Assembly: GCA_946623365.1 (NCBI GenBank)
Contig: CAMORE010000056.1
Location: 1-12,501 of the forward strand
Direction: 5' to 3'
Origin: an uncultured Acinetobacter sp.
Lineage (GTDB): Bacteria > Cyanobacteriota > Vampirovibrionia > Gastranaerophilales > Gastranaerophilaceae
Length of the DNA stretch: 12,501 nt
Positions 6,824-12,501 of this stretch are shown one piece after another. Position 1 is the stretch's first letter; the number at the start of each line of letters is the position of its first letter. Under the pieces are notes generated by a model. That model searched no databases, was not told the origin of the DNA, and worked only from the letters and a program-made list of their open reading frames with translations. Position numbers and translations under genes: made by a program.

Positions 6824-7210
6824 ATGGCAAGACCAAAAACTACAAAGAAAAAAGAAAAGAAGAATGTATTACAAGGTGTTGTACATATTCAGTCAACATT
6901 TAATAATACAATTGTAACTTCTACTGATATGCAAGGTAATGCTATTGCTTGGGCAACAGCAGGCGCATCAGGATTCAAAGGAGCAAGAAAAGGTACTCCG
7001 TTTGCAGCACAATCTGCTGCGGAATCTGTTGCTAAAAAGTCAATTGACCAAGGCATGAAGAAAGTAGAAGTATACATTAAAGGGCCGGGTTCAGGTCGTG
7101 AAACCGCAATCAGAGCAATTCAACAAGCAGGATTGGAGATTACATTAATAAAAGACGTAACACCTATTCCACATAACGGTTGCAGACCACCGAAAAAACG
7201 CAGAGTATAA
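6824..7210 (+). CDS. rpsK: 30S ribosomal protein S11
   Basis: S11 sits on the platform of the 30S subunit near the E site and helps shape the mRNA exit path. The 128 residues are of family length: a Lys-rich start, GVVHIQSTFNNTIVTSTDMQ (18-37), WATAGASGFKGARKGTPFA (43-61), KGPGSGRE (86-93), and the hallmark ending HNGCRPPKKRRV. AAAGGAAC lies about 7 bases before the ATG. It is flanked by repeat copies 2 and 3, again a one-gene segment. The leader from 6783 to 6823 is nearly the same as that of rplQ. Confidence 0.98.
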   Translation: MARPKTTKKKEKKNVLQGVVHIQSTFNNTIVTSTDMQGNAIAWATAGASGFKGARKGTPFAAQSAAESVAKKSIDQGMKKVEVYIKGPGSGRETAIRAIQQAGLEITLIKDVTPIPHNGCRPPKKRRV

Positions 7211-7215
7211 CAGTC

Positions 7216-7340
7216 GGTGAGCAAGTGAGCCGGTGATTGAGTGATTAAGTGAATATAAATCTTAAAAAAGTCAATCAGGTTCATTTAAAGTAGATTTTAT
7301 ACTCACTTAATCACTTGCTCACTCAATCACTTAATCACTC
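7216..7340 (+). repeat. GTGA/TCAC intergenic inverted repeat, copy 3 (rpsK-rpsD)
   Basis: The left arm is 7216-7260, the right arm 7294-7340, and the 33-base centre contains CAGGTTCA. All ten blocks are intact. The inner left arm has lost one A compared with the others (TAAAT for TAAAAT). It starts 6 bases after the rpsK stop. Unlike the other copies, it is followed by a GC-rich hairpin region before rpsD. Confidence 0.9.
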
Positions 7341-7349
7341 TAAGAAACA

Positions 7350-7396
7350 GTCGGGGCTTGAGTTCTCGCCAAGAACACAAACCATAGATGCCCGAC
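7350..7396 (+). promoter_or_regulatory. Structured leader before rpsD (candidate S4 autoregulatory site)
   Basis: GTCGGGGC (7350-7357) can pair with GCCCGAC (7390-7396), leaving one G bulged. Inside this stem GTTCT (7362-7366) and AGAAC (7372-7376) form a second hairpin with a 5-base loop. The Shine-Dalgarno AAGGAG (7404-7409) of rpsD follows closely. S4 is a known translational or transcriptional autoregulator in E. coli and B. subtilis, so a compact structure just before its own gene is a sensible candidate. No match to a known leader could be tested. Confidence 0.45.
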
Positions 7397-7416
7397 AAGA
7401 GAAAAGGAGAAATAAA

Positions 7417-8019
7417 ATGGCAAGATATACAGGACCAACTAATAAATTATTCAGAAACAAAGGCGTAAAAGATTTATCAAACAGAAAATTAACATCTTCT
7501 ATGCGTCAAACAGCATCAGGTCAACATGGTGCAAACAGAAAGAAACCTTCTGAATATGCAATCCACTTAAGCGAAAAACAAAAAATCAGATATACATATC
7601 TGGTAAGTGAAAAACAATTTGCAAAATATTATCATGAAGCAGCAAGAAGAAAAGGTGTTACAGGTACAATCCTTTTACAGATTCTTGAATCAAGATTAGA
7701 TAATGTTTTATTCAGAGCCGGTTTAGGTGTTACAAGAAAGCAAACAAGACAAATTGTTAACCACGGTCATGCATTAGTTAATGGTAAAAAAGTAGATATT
7801 CCGTCATACTTGGTAAAAGCAGGTGATGTAATTACTATAAAAGCAAGAAGCAATGACTTTATAAAAACGGTTATGAGTGCAATAGATCTTTCCGGTGTTC
7901 CTGCATGGATTACATTGGATAAAGATGCTTTAAAAATTACATTTGAAAGAATTCCTCAAAGAGAAGAATTAGACCCTGATTTCAAGGAACAACTTGTTAT
8001 AGAATACTATTCAAAATAA
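7417..8019 (+). CDS. rpsD: 30S ribosomal protein S4
   Basis: S4 is a primary 16S rRNA-binding protein that nucleates 30S assembly and often represses its own operon. The chosen ATG at 7417 gives 200 residues, the normal size, and has AAGGAG seven bases upstream. An in-frame TTG at 7315 would add 34 residues translated from the repeat arm and leader and is rejected. The N-terminal part includes GQHGANRKKPSEYAIHLSEK (35-54), close to the cyanobacterial style, and lacks the zinc-binding cysteines of some S4 proteins. The S4 RNA-binding domain is about 92-155 (ESRLDNVLFRAGL, RQIVNHGHALVNGKKVDIPS). rpoA follows after 19 bases with no repeat between, so the two are probably expressed together. Confidence 0.97.
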   Translation: MARYTGPTNKLFRNKGVKDLSNRKLTSSMRQTASGQHGANRKKPSEYAIHLSEKQKIRYTYLVSEKQFAKYYHEAARRKGVTGTILLQILESRLDNVLFRAGLGVTRKQTRQIVNHGHALVNGKKVDIPSYLVKAGDVITIKARSNDFIKTVMSAIDLSGVPAWITLDKDALKITFERIPQREELDPDFKEQLVIEYYSK

Positions 8020-8038
8020 GCTGATAGGAGAGAATAAT

Positions 8039-9061
8039 ATGGAATTAAAAATTAAAACCGTTAGTACAATGACAGGCTCAGATGGCTCTCAATATGGTAA
8101 ATTTACTATAGAACCGTTAGAAAGAGGATTTGGAACTACTATCGGTAATGCTTTAAGAAGAGTTTTACTTTCAAGTCTTGAAGGAACAGCCGTTACTTCT
8201 TGCAGAATAGAAGGTATTACTCACGAATATACTGCAATTCCGGGTGTTTTAGAAGATGTTATTGATGTTATGTTGAACTTAAAGGGTTTGGCAATAAAGA
8301 CAGATTCTAAAGAACCTCAAACATTAAGAATAGATGTTGATAAGCCGGGCGCAGTTCTTGCAAGTGATATTCAGCTTCCTGCAGGTGTAAAAGTTGTTAA
8401 TCCGGATTGGTTGATTTGTACAATAGCTGATGGTGGTTCTTTCCACGCTGATATTGTTGTTGAATCAGGTAAAGGTTATCAGGCAAATGACATTCCTAGA
8501 AATGCTAAAGCAGGTACTCCTATCGATATGCTGCCGATTGATGCAACATTTATGCCGATTAAAAGAGTAAGATATGATGTAGAAAGCGCTCGTGTCGGTG
8601 ACAATATCGACTTTGATAAGTTGACTTTAGAAATTTGGTCAAACGGAACAGTTGATGTAACTACAGCATTAGCACAAGCTGCTGATTTACTGATTGAACA
8701 TTTTGTTCAAATTTCTTCAATTGCAGGTAATTCATCTCATAAAGAATTAGACGAAACTGTTTCATCTAATTCAGCTATTATATCTGAAGACTCTTCAGAA
8801 GAGGTTGTTTCTGGTGAAGAACCTTCAATAACAATTGATGAATTGGAATTGTCAGTAAGAGCGTATAATTGTTTGAAAAGAGCAAGTATAAACTCTATGG
8901 CTGAATTATTGAAGAAATCAGAACATGATTTATTGAACATTAAAAACTTTGGTAAAAAATCTTCAGATGAAGTAATCGAAAGACTTCACCACTTCGGATT
9001 AGACTTAGCTCCAAATCCTGAGATGGATGAAGACGGCATGGTTATAGAATCTGCTGAATAA
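8039..9061 (+). CDS. rpoA: DNA-directed RNA polymerase alpha subunit
   Basis: Alpha dimerises to start assembly of RNA polymerase, and its C-terminal domain contacts UP elements and activators. The 340-residue protein has the N-terminal domain (about 1-228) with PLERGFGTTIGNALRRVLL and the HEYTAIPGVLEDV segment, and the C-terminal helix-hairpin domain at about 264-325 (LSVRAYNCLKRASINSMAEL, then NIKNFGKKSSDEVIERL). The linker between them, about 229-263, is longer than the E. coli linker and strongly acidic and Ser-rich. AGGAGA lies 7 bases before the ATG. Repeat copy 4 begins 6 bases after the stop. Confidence 0.98.
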   Translation: MELKIKTVSTMTGSDGSQYGKFTIEPLERGFGTTIGNALRRVLLSSLEGTAVTSCRIEGITHEYTAIPGVLEDVIDVMLNLKGLAIKTDSKEPQTLRIDVDKPGAVLASDIQLPAGVKVVNPDWLICTIADGGSFHADIVVESGKGYQANDIPRNAKAGTPIDMLPIDATFMPIKRVRYDVESARVGDNIDFDKLTLEIWSNGTVDVTTALAQAADLLIEHFVQISSIAGNSSHKELDETVSSNSAIISEDSSEEVVSGEEPSITIDELELSVRAYNCLKRASINSMAELLKKSEHDLLNIKNFGKKSSDEVIERLHHFGLDLAPNPEMDEDGMVIESAE

Positions 9062-9067
9062 TAATAA

Positions 9068-9190
9068 AGTGAGCAAGTGAACAGGTGATTGAGTGATAAG
9101 TGAATAAAAAATCATTAAGGTCATGCAGGTTCAAGCGAAAATGAATTTTATACTCACTTAGTCACTTGCTCACACAATCACTTAATCACT
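9068..9190 (+). repeat. GTGA/TCAC intergenic inverted repeat, copy 4 (rpoA-rplQ)
   Basis: The left arm is 9068-9112, the right arm 9145-9190, and the 32-base centre contains CAGGTTCA. It is the most divergent copy: one left-arm unit is only 7 bases (AGTGATA) and the inner arm reads AAAAAAT instead of TATAAAAT, which weakens the inner stem. All GTGA and TCAC blocks survive. The following leader (9191-9233) matches that before rpsK. Confidence 0.88.
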
Positions 9191-9233
9191 AAAACGAAAA
9201 ATAAATAGTAAAAGATAATAAAGGAACAAAAAA

Positions 9234-9662
9234 ATGAGACACCAAACAAAAAAACATACGCTTGGTAAAGCACAAGACCAAAGAAAAGCCTTGTTGCGTT
9301 CATTATGTACCGAACTTTTAACTTACGGAGAAATAAAAACAACTATGGCCAGAGCAAAAGCTCTTCAACCATATGCTGAAAATGTTATCTCTATGGCTAA
9401 AAAAGGTGATTTGAACTCAAGAAGATTAGCAGGTCGTTATATTTTCGATAAGGAAATCGGACAATTTATTGATACTGCTACAGGTGAAGTGTTCGAAACA
9501 AAGCAAGAAGGTAAAAAATTAGCACCACAAACTGTTTTAAGAAAGCTATTCAGCGTAATCGGCGTTAAATATTCTTCTAAAAACGGTGGTTATACAAGAA
9601 TTTTCAGACTTCCTCCCCGTAGAGGCGATGCTTCTGAAATGGCATTGATTCAATTGGTATAA
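9234..9662 (+). CDS. rplQ: 50S ribosomal protein L17
   Basis: L17 lies near the peptide exit tunnel of the 50S subunit. The 142-residue protein starts with RHQTKKHTLGKAQDQRKALL and carries the RSLCTELLTYGEIKTTMARA segment (22-41) that defines the family. The C-terminal part has GGYTRIFRLPPRRGD followed by EMALIQLV. It is somewhat longer than many L17 proteins (about 116-130), mainly through an insertion at about 76-98 (TATGEVFETKQEGKKLAPQ). AAAGGAAC lies about 7 bases before the ATG. truA starts 5 bases after the stop. Confidence 0.96.
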   Translation: MRHQTKKHTLGKAQDQRKALLRSLCTELLTYGEIKTTMARAKALQPYAENVISMAKKGDLNSRRLAGRYIFDKEIGQFIDTATGEVFETKQEGKKLAPQTVLRKLFSVIGVKYSSKNGGYTRIFRLPPRRGDASEMALIQLV

Positions 9663-9667
9663 CATAG

Positions 9668-10453
9668 ATGCGTTACGCTCTTGACGTTCAATATAGAGGC
9701 AAATTTTATGCAGGAAGTCAGATTCAGTTTGAAAACGGCAGAGAAATAAAAGAGCCTACCATACAGGGCGAATTGGAAAGAGCATTAAGTACATTGATAA
9801 TCGGCGGAAAAAATTCCGCAGAAAATAATAAAACCCGACAGATAAAAACAATCTTTTCCGGAAGGACCGATAAGGGTGTAAATGCTTTAGGACAGGTAGT
9901 TCATTTTGATACAGATAAAGAAATTGTTGCTTCAAGTTTTATCTACCATATAAATGAAATACTTCCTGAGGACATCTCGGTCAGTAACTTAAGAATTGTG
10001 GGGGATTCGTTCCACGCTCAAAAGTCGGCAACGGCAAGATATTACAGGTATGAACTAATAAACAGACGATACAAGCAAGCGTTTGACGGTGATATCTTAA
10101 GAGTGAAATACGAATTAGATGTTTCAAGGATGCAAACCGCTTTGAACTTCCTTTTAGGTGAACATGATTTTTCAAGTTTTAAAAGTTCCGGTACGCTTAA
10201 CCCGAGCAAAGTTTGTATATTAACAAGAGCCGAAGTTGAAAAACAAGGTGACAGAGTTTTTATTCATTTTGTAGGAAATCGTTTTCTATACAACATGGTA
10301 AGAACAATAGTCGGGACGCTTCTTGAGATAGAAGGTCACAGGCTTCTTGCGGAGCATATGAAAGAAGTCTTAGAAGCACATGACCGCCGCAAGGCTGGTC
10401 AAACCGTCAGTCCGTATGGGTTGACACTGGTAAGGGTGGAATACTCTTGCTAA
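9668..10453 (+). CDS. truA: tRNA pseudouridine(38-40) synthase TruA
   Basis: TruA converts uridines 38, 39 and 40 in the tRNA anticodon arm to pseudouridine. The catalytic aspartate is D68 in SGRTDKGVNALGQVVHF. Other family blocks are visible: the N-terminal YDV-type strand (ALDVQYRGKFYAGSQ), SFHAQKSATARYYRYEL (114-130), HDFSSFKSSG (166-175) and NRFLYNMVRTIVGTLLE (204-220). At 261 residues it is full length. No good Shine-Dalgarno precedes the ATG, which is only 5 bases after rplQ, so translation is probably coupled to rplQ. The TAA stop touches the first bases of repeat copy 5. The rplQ-truA-rplM-rpsI order is seen in Cyanobacteria and related to that in Firmicutes. Confidence 0.96.
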   Translation: MRYALDVQYRGKFYAGSQIQFENGREIKEPTIQGELERALSTLIIGGKNSAENNKTRQIKTIFSGRTDKGVNALGQVVHFDTDKEIVASSFIYHINEILPEDISVSNLRIVGDSFHAQKSATARYYRYELINRRYKQAFDGDILRVKYELDVSRMQTALNFLLGEHDFSSFKSSGTLNPSKVCILTRAEVEKQGDRVFIHFVGNRFLYNMVRTIVGTLLEIEGHRLLAEHMKEVLEAHDRRKAGQTVSPYGLTLVRVEYSC

Positions 10454-10575
10454 GTGAGCAAGTGAACAGGTGACTAAGTGATTAAGTGAATATAAAATTA
10501 CAGGCGCCAAACAAGTTCAGGTAAAATAATTTTTATACTCACTTAATCACTTGCTCACTCAATCACCCAATCACT
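10453..10575 (+). repeat. GTGA/TCAC intergenic inverted repeat, copy 5 (truA-rplM)
   Basis: The left arm is 10453-10498, the right arm about 10529-10575, and the 30-base centre contains CAAGTTCA, one base off the usual box. All ten blocks are intact. The left edge coincides with the last base of the truA stop codon, the closest contact of any copy with a coding region. After it, AATACGATAGTAAGTAGT resembles the leaders after copies 2 and 4 (about 14 of 18 bases). Confidence 0.9.
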
Positions 10576-10593
10576 AATACGATAGTAAGTAGT

Positions 10594-10609
10594 GTGCGAC
10601 GTTTCGCAC
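10594..10609 (+). promoter_or_regulatory. Small GC-rich hairpin before rplM (candidate L13 leader)
   Basis: GTGCGA and TCGCAC form a perfect 6-bp stem with the tetraloop CGTT. It lies 22 bases before the chosen rplM start and just before its Shine-Dalgarno, and stands out in an A/T-rich leader. L13 leader structures that control rplM-rpsI are known in other bacteria; whether this is equivalent is untested. Confidence 0.35.
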
Positions 10610-10631
10610 CAATCAAATGGAGACAAGAAAA

Positions 10632-11081
10632 ATGCTAAATAAAACATATTCAGCAAAACCTCTTGAAGTAGAAAGAAAATGGTATGTAATAGATGCAGAA
10701 GGACAAATCTTAGGACGTCTTGCTGCTGAGGTTGCAAACATTTTGAGAGGTAAAAATAAACCTGAATACACTCCAAACGTTGATACCGGAGATTTTGTAA
10801 TCGTTATCAATGCAGAAAAAGTGTTAGTTTCAGGTAATAAGGAAACTGATAAAATATATTATCACCACACAGGTTATCCGGGTGGACTTAAGGCTGCTTC
10901 TGTTAAAGAAGTAAGAGAAAAAGATGCAACTAAGTTAATTGAAAAAGCTGTTAAAGGTATGTTGCAACACAACACTTTGGGTGATACTCAATTCACTAAG
11001 TTGAAAGTATATTGCGGTTCAGAGCATCCGCATGCAGCTCAAAAACCGATTGCATACACTTTGAAAGGAGGTAACAACTAA
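10632..11081 (+). CDS. rplM: 50S ribosomal protein L13
   Basis: L13 is an early-assembly protein of the 50S subunit. I chose the ATG at 10632 because GGAGA lies 8-9 bases before it and the protein then starts MLNKTYSAKPLEVERKWYVI, as family members do. An in-frame ATG at 10617 overlaps that Shine-Dalgarno, has none of its own and would add only METRK. The product is 149 residues, the usual size. Family blocks include AEGQILGRLA (22-31), VINAEKVLVSGNK (58-70), HHTGYPGGLK (78-87), AVKGMLQHNTLG (106-117) and YCGSEHPHAAQKP (127-139). It shares one base with rpsI (TAATG), and its 3' end carries the rpsI ribosome-binding site. Confidence 0.96.
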   Translation: MLNKTYSAKPLEVERKWYVIDAEGQILGRLAAEVANILRGKNKPEYTPNVDTGDFVIVINAEKVLVSGNKETDKIYYHHTGYPGGLKAASVKEVREKDATKLIEKAVKGMLQHNTLGDTQFTKLKVYCGSEHPHAAQKPIAYTLKGGNN

Positions 11082-11479
11082 TGGCTGAATCTAAAGAAAT
11101 TATGGCTACAGGTCGCAGAAAATGTGCTATAGCAGTTGTTAAGCTCGTTAAAGGTAAAGGCAGAATTTTTGTTAACGGAAAGAAACTTGCTGATTATATC
11201 GGCAACATGCCATCAGTAGAAATGATGATTTATAGACCGCTCGTTCTTACCGAAAACCAAGACAAGTATGATGTAAGAGTTAAGGCTGTAGGCGGCGGAA
11301 TTGTTGCACAAGCAGCAGCTATCAGACATGGTATTTCAAGAGCATTACTTAAATCTAATGAAGAATATAAAAATGTTCTTAAGGCAGAAGGTTTGTTAAC
11401 TCGTGATGCACGTGTCAAAGAACGTAAGAAATACGGTAGAAAAAGAGCTCGTAAGAGATTCCAATTCTCAAAACGTTAA
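11081..11479 (+). CDS. rpsI: 30S ribosomal protein S9
   Basis: S9 sits in the head of the 30S subunit, and its C-terminal tail reaches the P-site tRNA. The 132 residues are complete: ATGRRKCAIAVVKL near the start, VNGKKLADYI (31-40), GGGIVAQAAAIRHGISRAL (71-89), the basic TRDARVKERKKYGRKRARK stretch (107-125) and the invariant-type tail FSKR. AAAGGAGG, inside the end of rplM, lies 9 bases before the ATG and is one of the strongest ribosome-binding sites in the window. It is the last gene of the plus-strand operon, 26 bases before the terminator. Confidence 0.98.
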   Translation: MAESKEIMATGRRKCAIAVVKLVKGKGRIFVNGKKLADYIGNMPSVEMMIYRPLVLTENQDKYDVRVKAVGGGIVAQAAAIRHGISRALLKSNEEYKNVLKAEGLLTRDARVKERKKYGRKRARKRFQFSKR

Positions 11480-11505
11480 TACATACAATGTTTATTTTTT
11501 ACAAA

Positions 11506-11538
11506 CAAAAACCTCGGGTCATGACCCGAGGTTTTTTT
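11506..11538. terminator. Strong bidirectional rho-independent terminator
   Basis: CCTCGGGTCATGACCCGAGG is a perfect 20-base palindrome (11512-11531), flanked by A5 on the left and T7 on the right. The A and T runs extend the stem and give a U-tail on either strand. It ends the infA-rpsI operon on the plus strand and also serves the convergent glycosyltransferase gene, whose stop at 11545 is 7 bases away. Confidence 0.95.
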
Positions 11539-11544
11539 AATAAA

Positions 11545-12501
11545 CTATCTTGCTTTTCTATGTTCAAAAACTGTAAAATTAAATATTTTTAATCTTTTAA
11601 TTTTATATGTGCTGTTTTTTGATTTGATAAATTCAAATATATAAGGAATTCCTATTTTTTTGTATATAAAACCATTTTTAATTACTTCTTTTGCGTTAGA
11701 ATTAACTTGGTTTATATCAATACTGTTTATTATTTTGTCTTCAAGAATTCTGACATTTTGATTTATAATGTACATCTTTTCGTTATTTTTTACAGCATTT
11801 GAGCTATGCCAACGATAAGAAAACAGTACTTTATCTATATATTTCATTTTTGAATATTTAGAGATTTGAAGATTGAACCACCAGTCTTCAAGATAAGGTC
11901 CAACTGGATATTTACCAATCTTATCATAGATTGATTTTCTTATTAAATACCCGTTCGGGATGTAATTACCATCAATAAGCGTGCTATATAATCCAAAGTG
12001 TTTATCATCAAAGTAGTTAAAAGCAACTTTATAATATTCAACAGTTGTTAAATATTTTGCATTTTCTTTATTATAAACGAGGTTTCTGTTTTCATCCCAA
12101 TATGCAATATTCCCATCTGTATCAATAATGTTGTTATTACCTACACAAAAAGAGTAATCAGGATGTTCATCAAGAAAATTTGCTTCGATTTCAACAGTTT
12201 CAGGTTTAACTAAATCATCAGATGCAATAATAAATATGTATTCTCCTTTTGCAAGAGATATCATTTTGTTAAGAGTAGCGCACATTCCCTCATTTTCTTT
12301 TGTTTCAAAATGAATATTGGCAAAACGTTCTTCACATTTACTTTTCATCTCTTGGATTTTTTCCCACGTAGAATCTTTTGAACCATCGTCAATAACAATT
12401 AGTTCTATATTTTTGTATGTCTGGTTTATAACCGATTTTATTGCACCTTGAACATAATTTTCATGATTATATGCTGGAATTACGACTGAAACAAGAGTGT
12501 T
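11545..12501 (-). CDS. Family 2 glycosyltransferase, 5' end outside the window
   Basis: The frame is open from the stop at 11545 to the right edge, giving 318 visible residues; the start lies beyond 12501. Family-2 (GT-A fold) features are clear. The first visible residues are VSVVIPAYNHENYV, the nucleotide-sugar fold. DDGSKD is at 38-43, the SDD metal-binding region (IASDDLVKPE) at about 92-101, an ED pair in PYLEDWWFNL (about 202-211) would be the catalytic-base region, and RWHSSNA (about 230-236) follows. It would add sugars to a surface polysaccharide or glycolipid; donor and acceptor cannot be told. There are no membrane spans. An internal Met at 12348 is not the start, because the essential N-terminal motifs lie upstream of it. 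It is convergent with rpsI and probably belongs to a separate surface-sugar cluster. Confidence 0.93.
   Translation of the reverse strand, partial: NTLVSVVIPAYNHENYVQGAIKSVINQTYKNIELIVIDDGSKDSTWEKIQEMKSKCEERFANIHFETKENEGMCATLNKMISLAKGEYIFIIASDDLVKPETVEIEANFLDEHPDYSFCVGNNNIIDTDGNIAYWDENRNLVYNKENAKYLTTVEYYKVAFNYFDDKHFGLYSTLIDGNYIPNGYLIRKSIYDKIGKYPVGPYLEDWWFNLQISKYSKMKYIDKVLFSYRWHSSNAVKNNEKMYIINQNVRILEDKIINSIDINQVNSNAKEVIKNGFIYKKIGIPYIFEFIKSKNSTYKIKRLKIFNFTVFEHRKAR

Noticed and set aside
7315..7416. 34-residue N-terminal extension of S4 from a TTG codon
   Set aside because: It is a translation of the repeat arm and leader hairpin; the ATG at 7417 has an AAGGAG site and gives the family's normal N-terminus.
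6116..10575. Insertion sequence with transposase
   Set aside because: No transposase frame and no convincing target-site duplications at the copy edges; at most a non-autonomous element.
6110..10580. CRISPR array suggested by the regularly recurring repeats
   Set aside because: The copies are about 125 bp, separated by whole ribosomal genes, and their internal units are 8-mers without spacers; no cas genes are present.
10617..10631. Earlier rplM start (METRK)
   Set aside because: This ATG overlaps the ribosome-binding site of the downstream ATG, lacks its own, and the family N-terminus fits the later start.
10555..10810. Two antisense open frames over the start of rplM
   Set aside because: They are reverse-strand shadows of rplM and the repeat arm, with no ribosome-binding site or recognisable protein.
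12348..12350. Glycosyltransferase starting at the Met at 12348
   Set aside because: The frame continues upstream to the window edge and encodes the essential N-terminal family-2 motifs (VVIPAYN, DDGS).

Overview
The window is low-GC bacterial chromosome with tightly packed housekeeping genes in two divergent blocks, plus one partial surface-sugar gene at the right edge. The gene order, with infA-rpmJ-rpsM-rpsK-(rpsD)-rpoA-rplQ followed directly by truA-rplM-rpsI, together with a lysA-cdaA pair and a cyanobacterial-looking S4 and RpoA N-terminus, suggests a non-photosynthetic relative of Cyanobacteria (Melainabacteria / Gastranaerophilales type). A Firmicutes-like lineage is the main alternative. 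This is inferred from remembered gene order and protein flavour; no search was run.

Left block, minus strand (5385 down to 225): lysA (diaminopimelate decarboxylase), cdaA (diadenylate cyclase, sharing one base with lysA), a YitT-family membrane protein with a DUF2179 tail, a YkgJ-like cysteine-cluster protein with an extra N-terminal cysteine set, and rlmN. Gaps are -1 to 74 bases, so this looks like one transcription unit. Positions 1-224 hold no gene but carry two clear inverted repeats and a weaker hairpin.

A 355-base AT-rich divergent spacer (5386-5740) separates lysA from infA and probably holds promoters for both directions.

Right block, plus strand (5741 to 11479): infA, rpmJ (37 codons), rpsM, rpsK, rpsD, rpoA, rplQ, truA, rplM and rpsI. 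It ends at a strong hairpin terminator (11506-11538) that can serve both strands, because a convergent family-2 glycosyltransferase gene (11545 to beyond the right edge) finishes just behind it.

The notable feature is a family of five imperfect inverted repeats of about 125 bp placed between the ribosomal genes (6116-6240, 6657-6782, 7216-7340, 9068-9190, 10453-10575). All have the same orientation. Each arm is built from five 8-base units that hold GTGA (left arm) or TCAC (right arm), and a 30-33 base centre contains a recurring CAGGTTCA-like box. They divide the operon into infA-rpmJ | rpsM | rpsK | rpsD-rpoA | rplQ-truA | rplM-rpsI. I do not recognise this family by name. As RNA, each would fold into a long hairpin with regularly spaced paired blocks. 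Two of the spacers are similar right up to the next start codon. Separate small hairpins just before rpsD and rplM are candidate ribosomal-protein leader structures.
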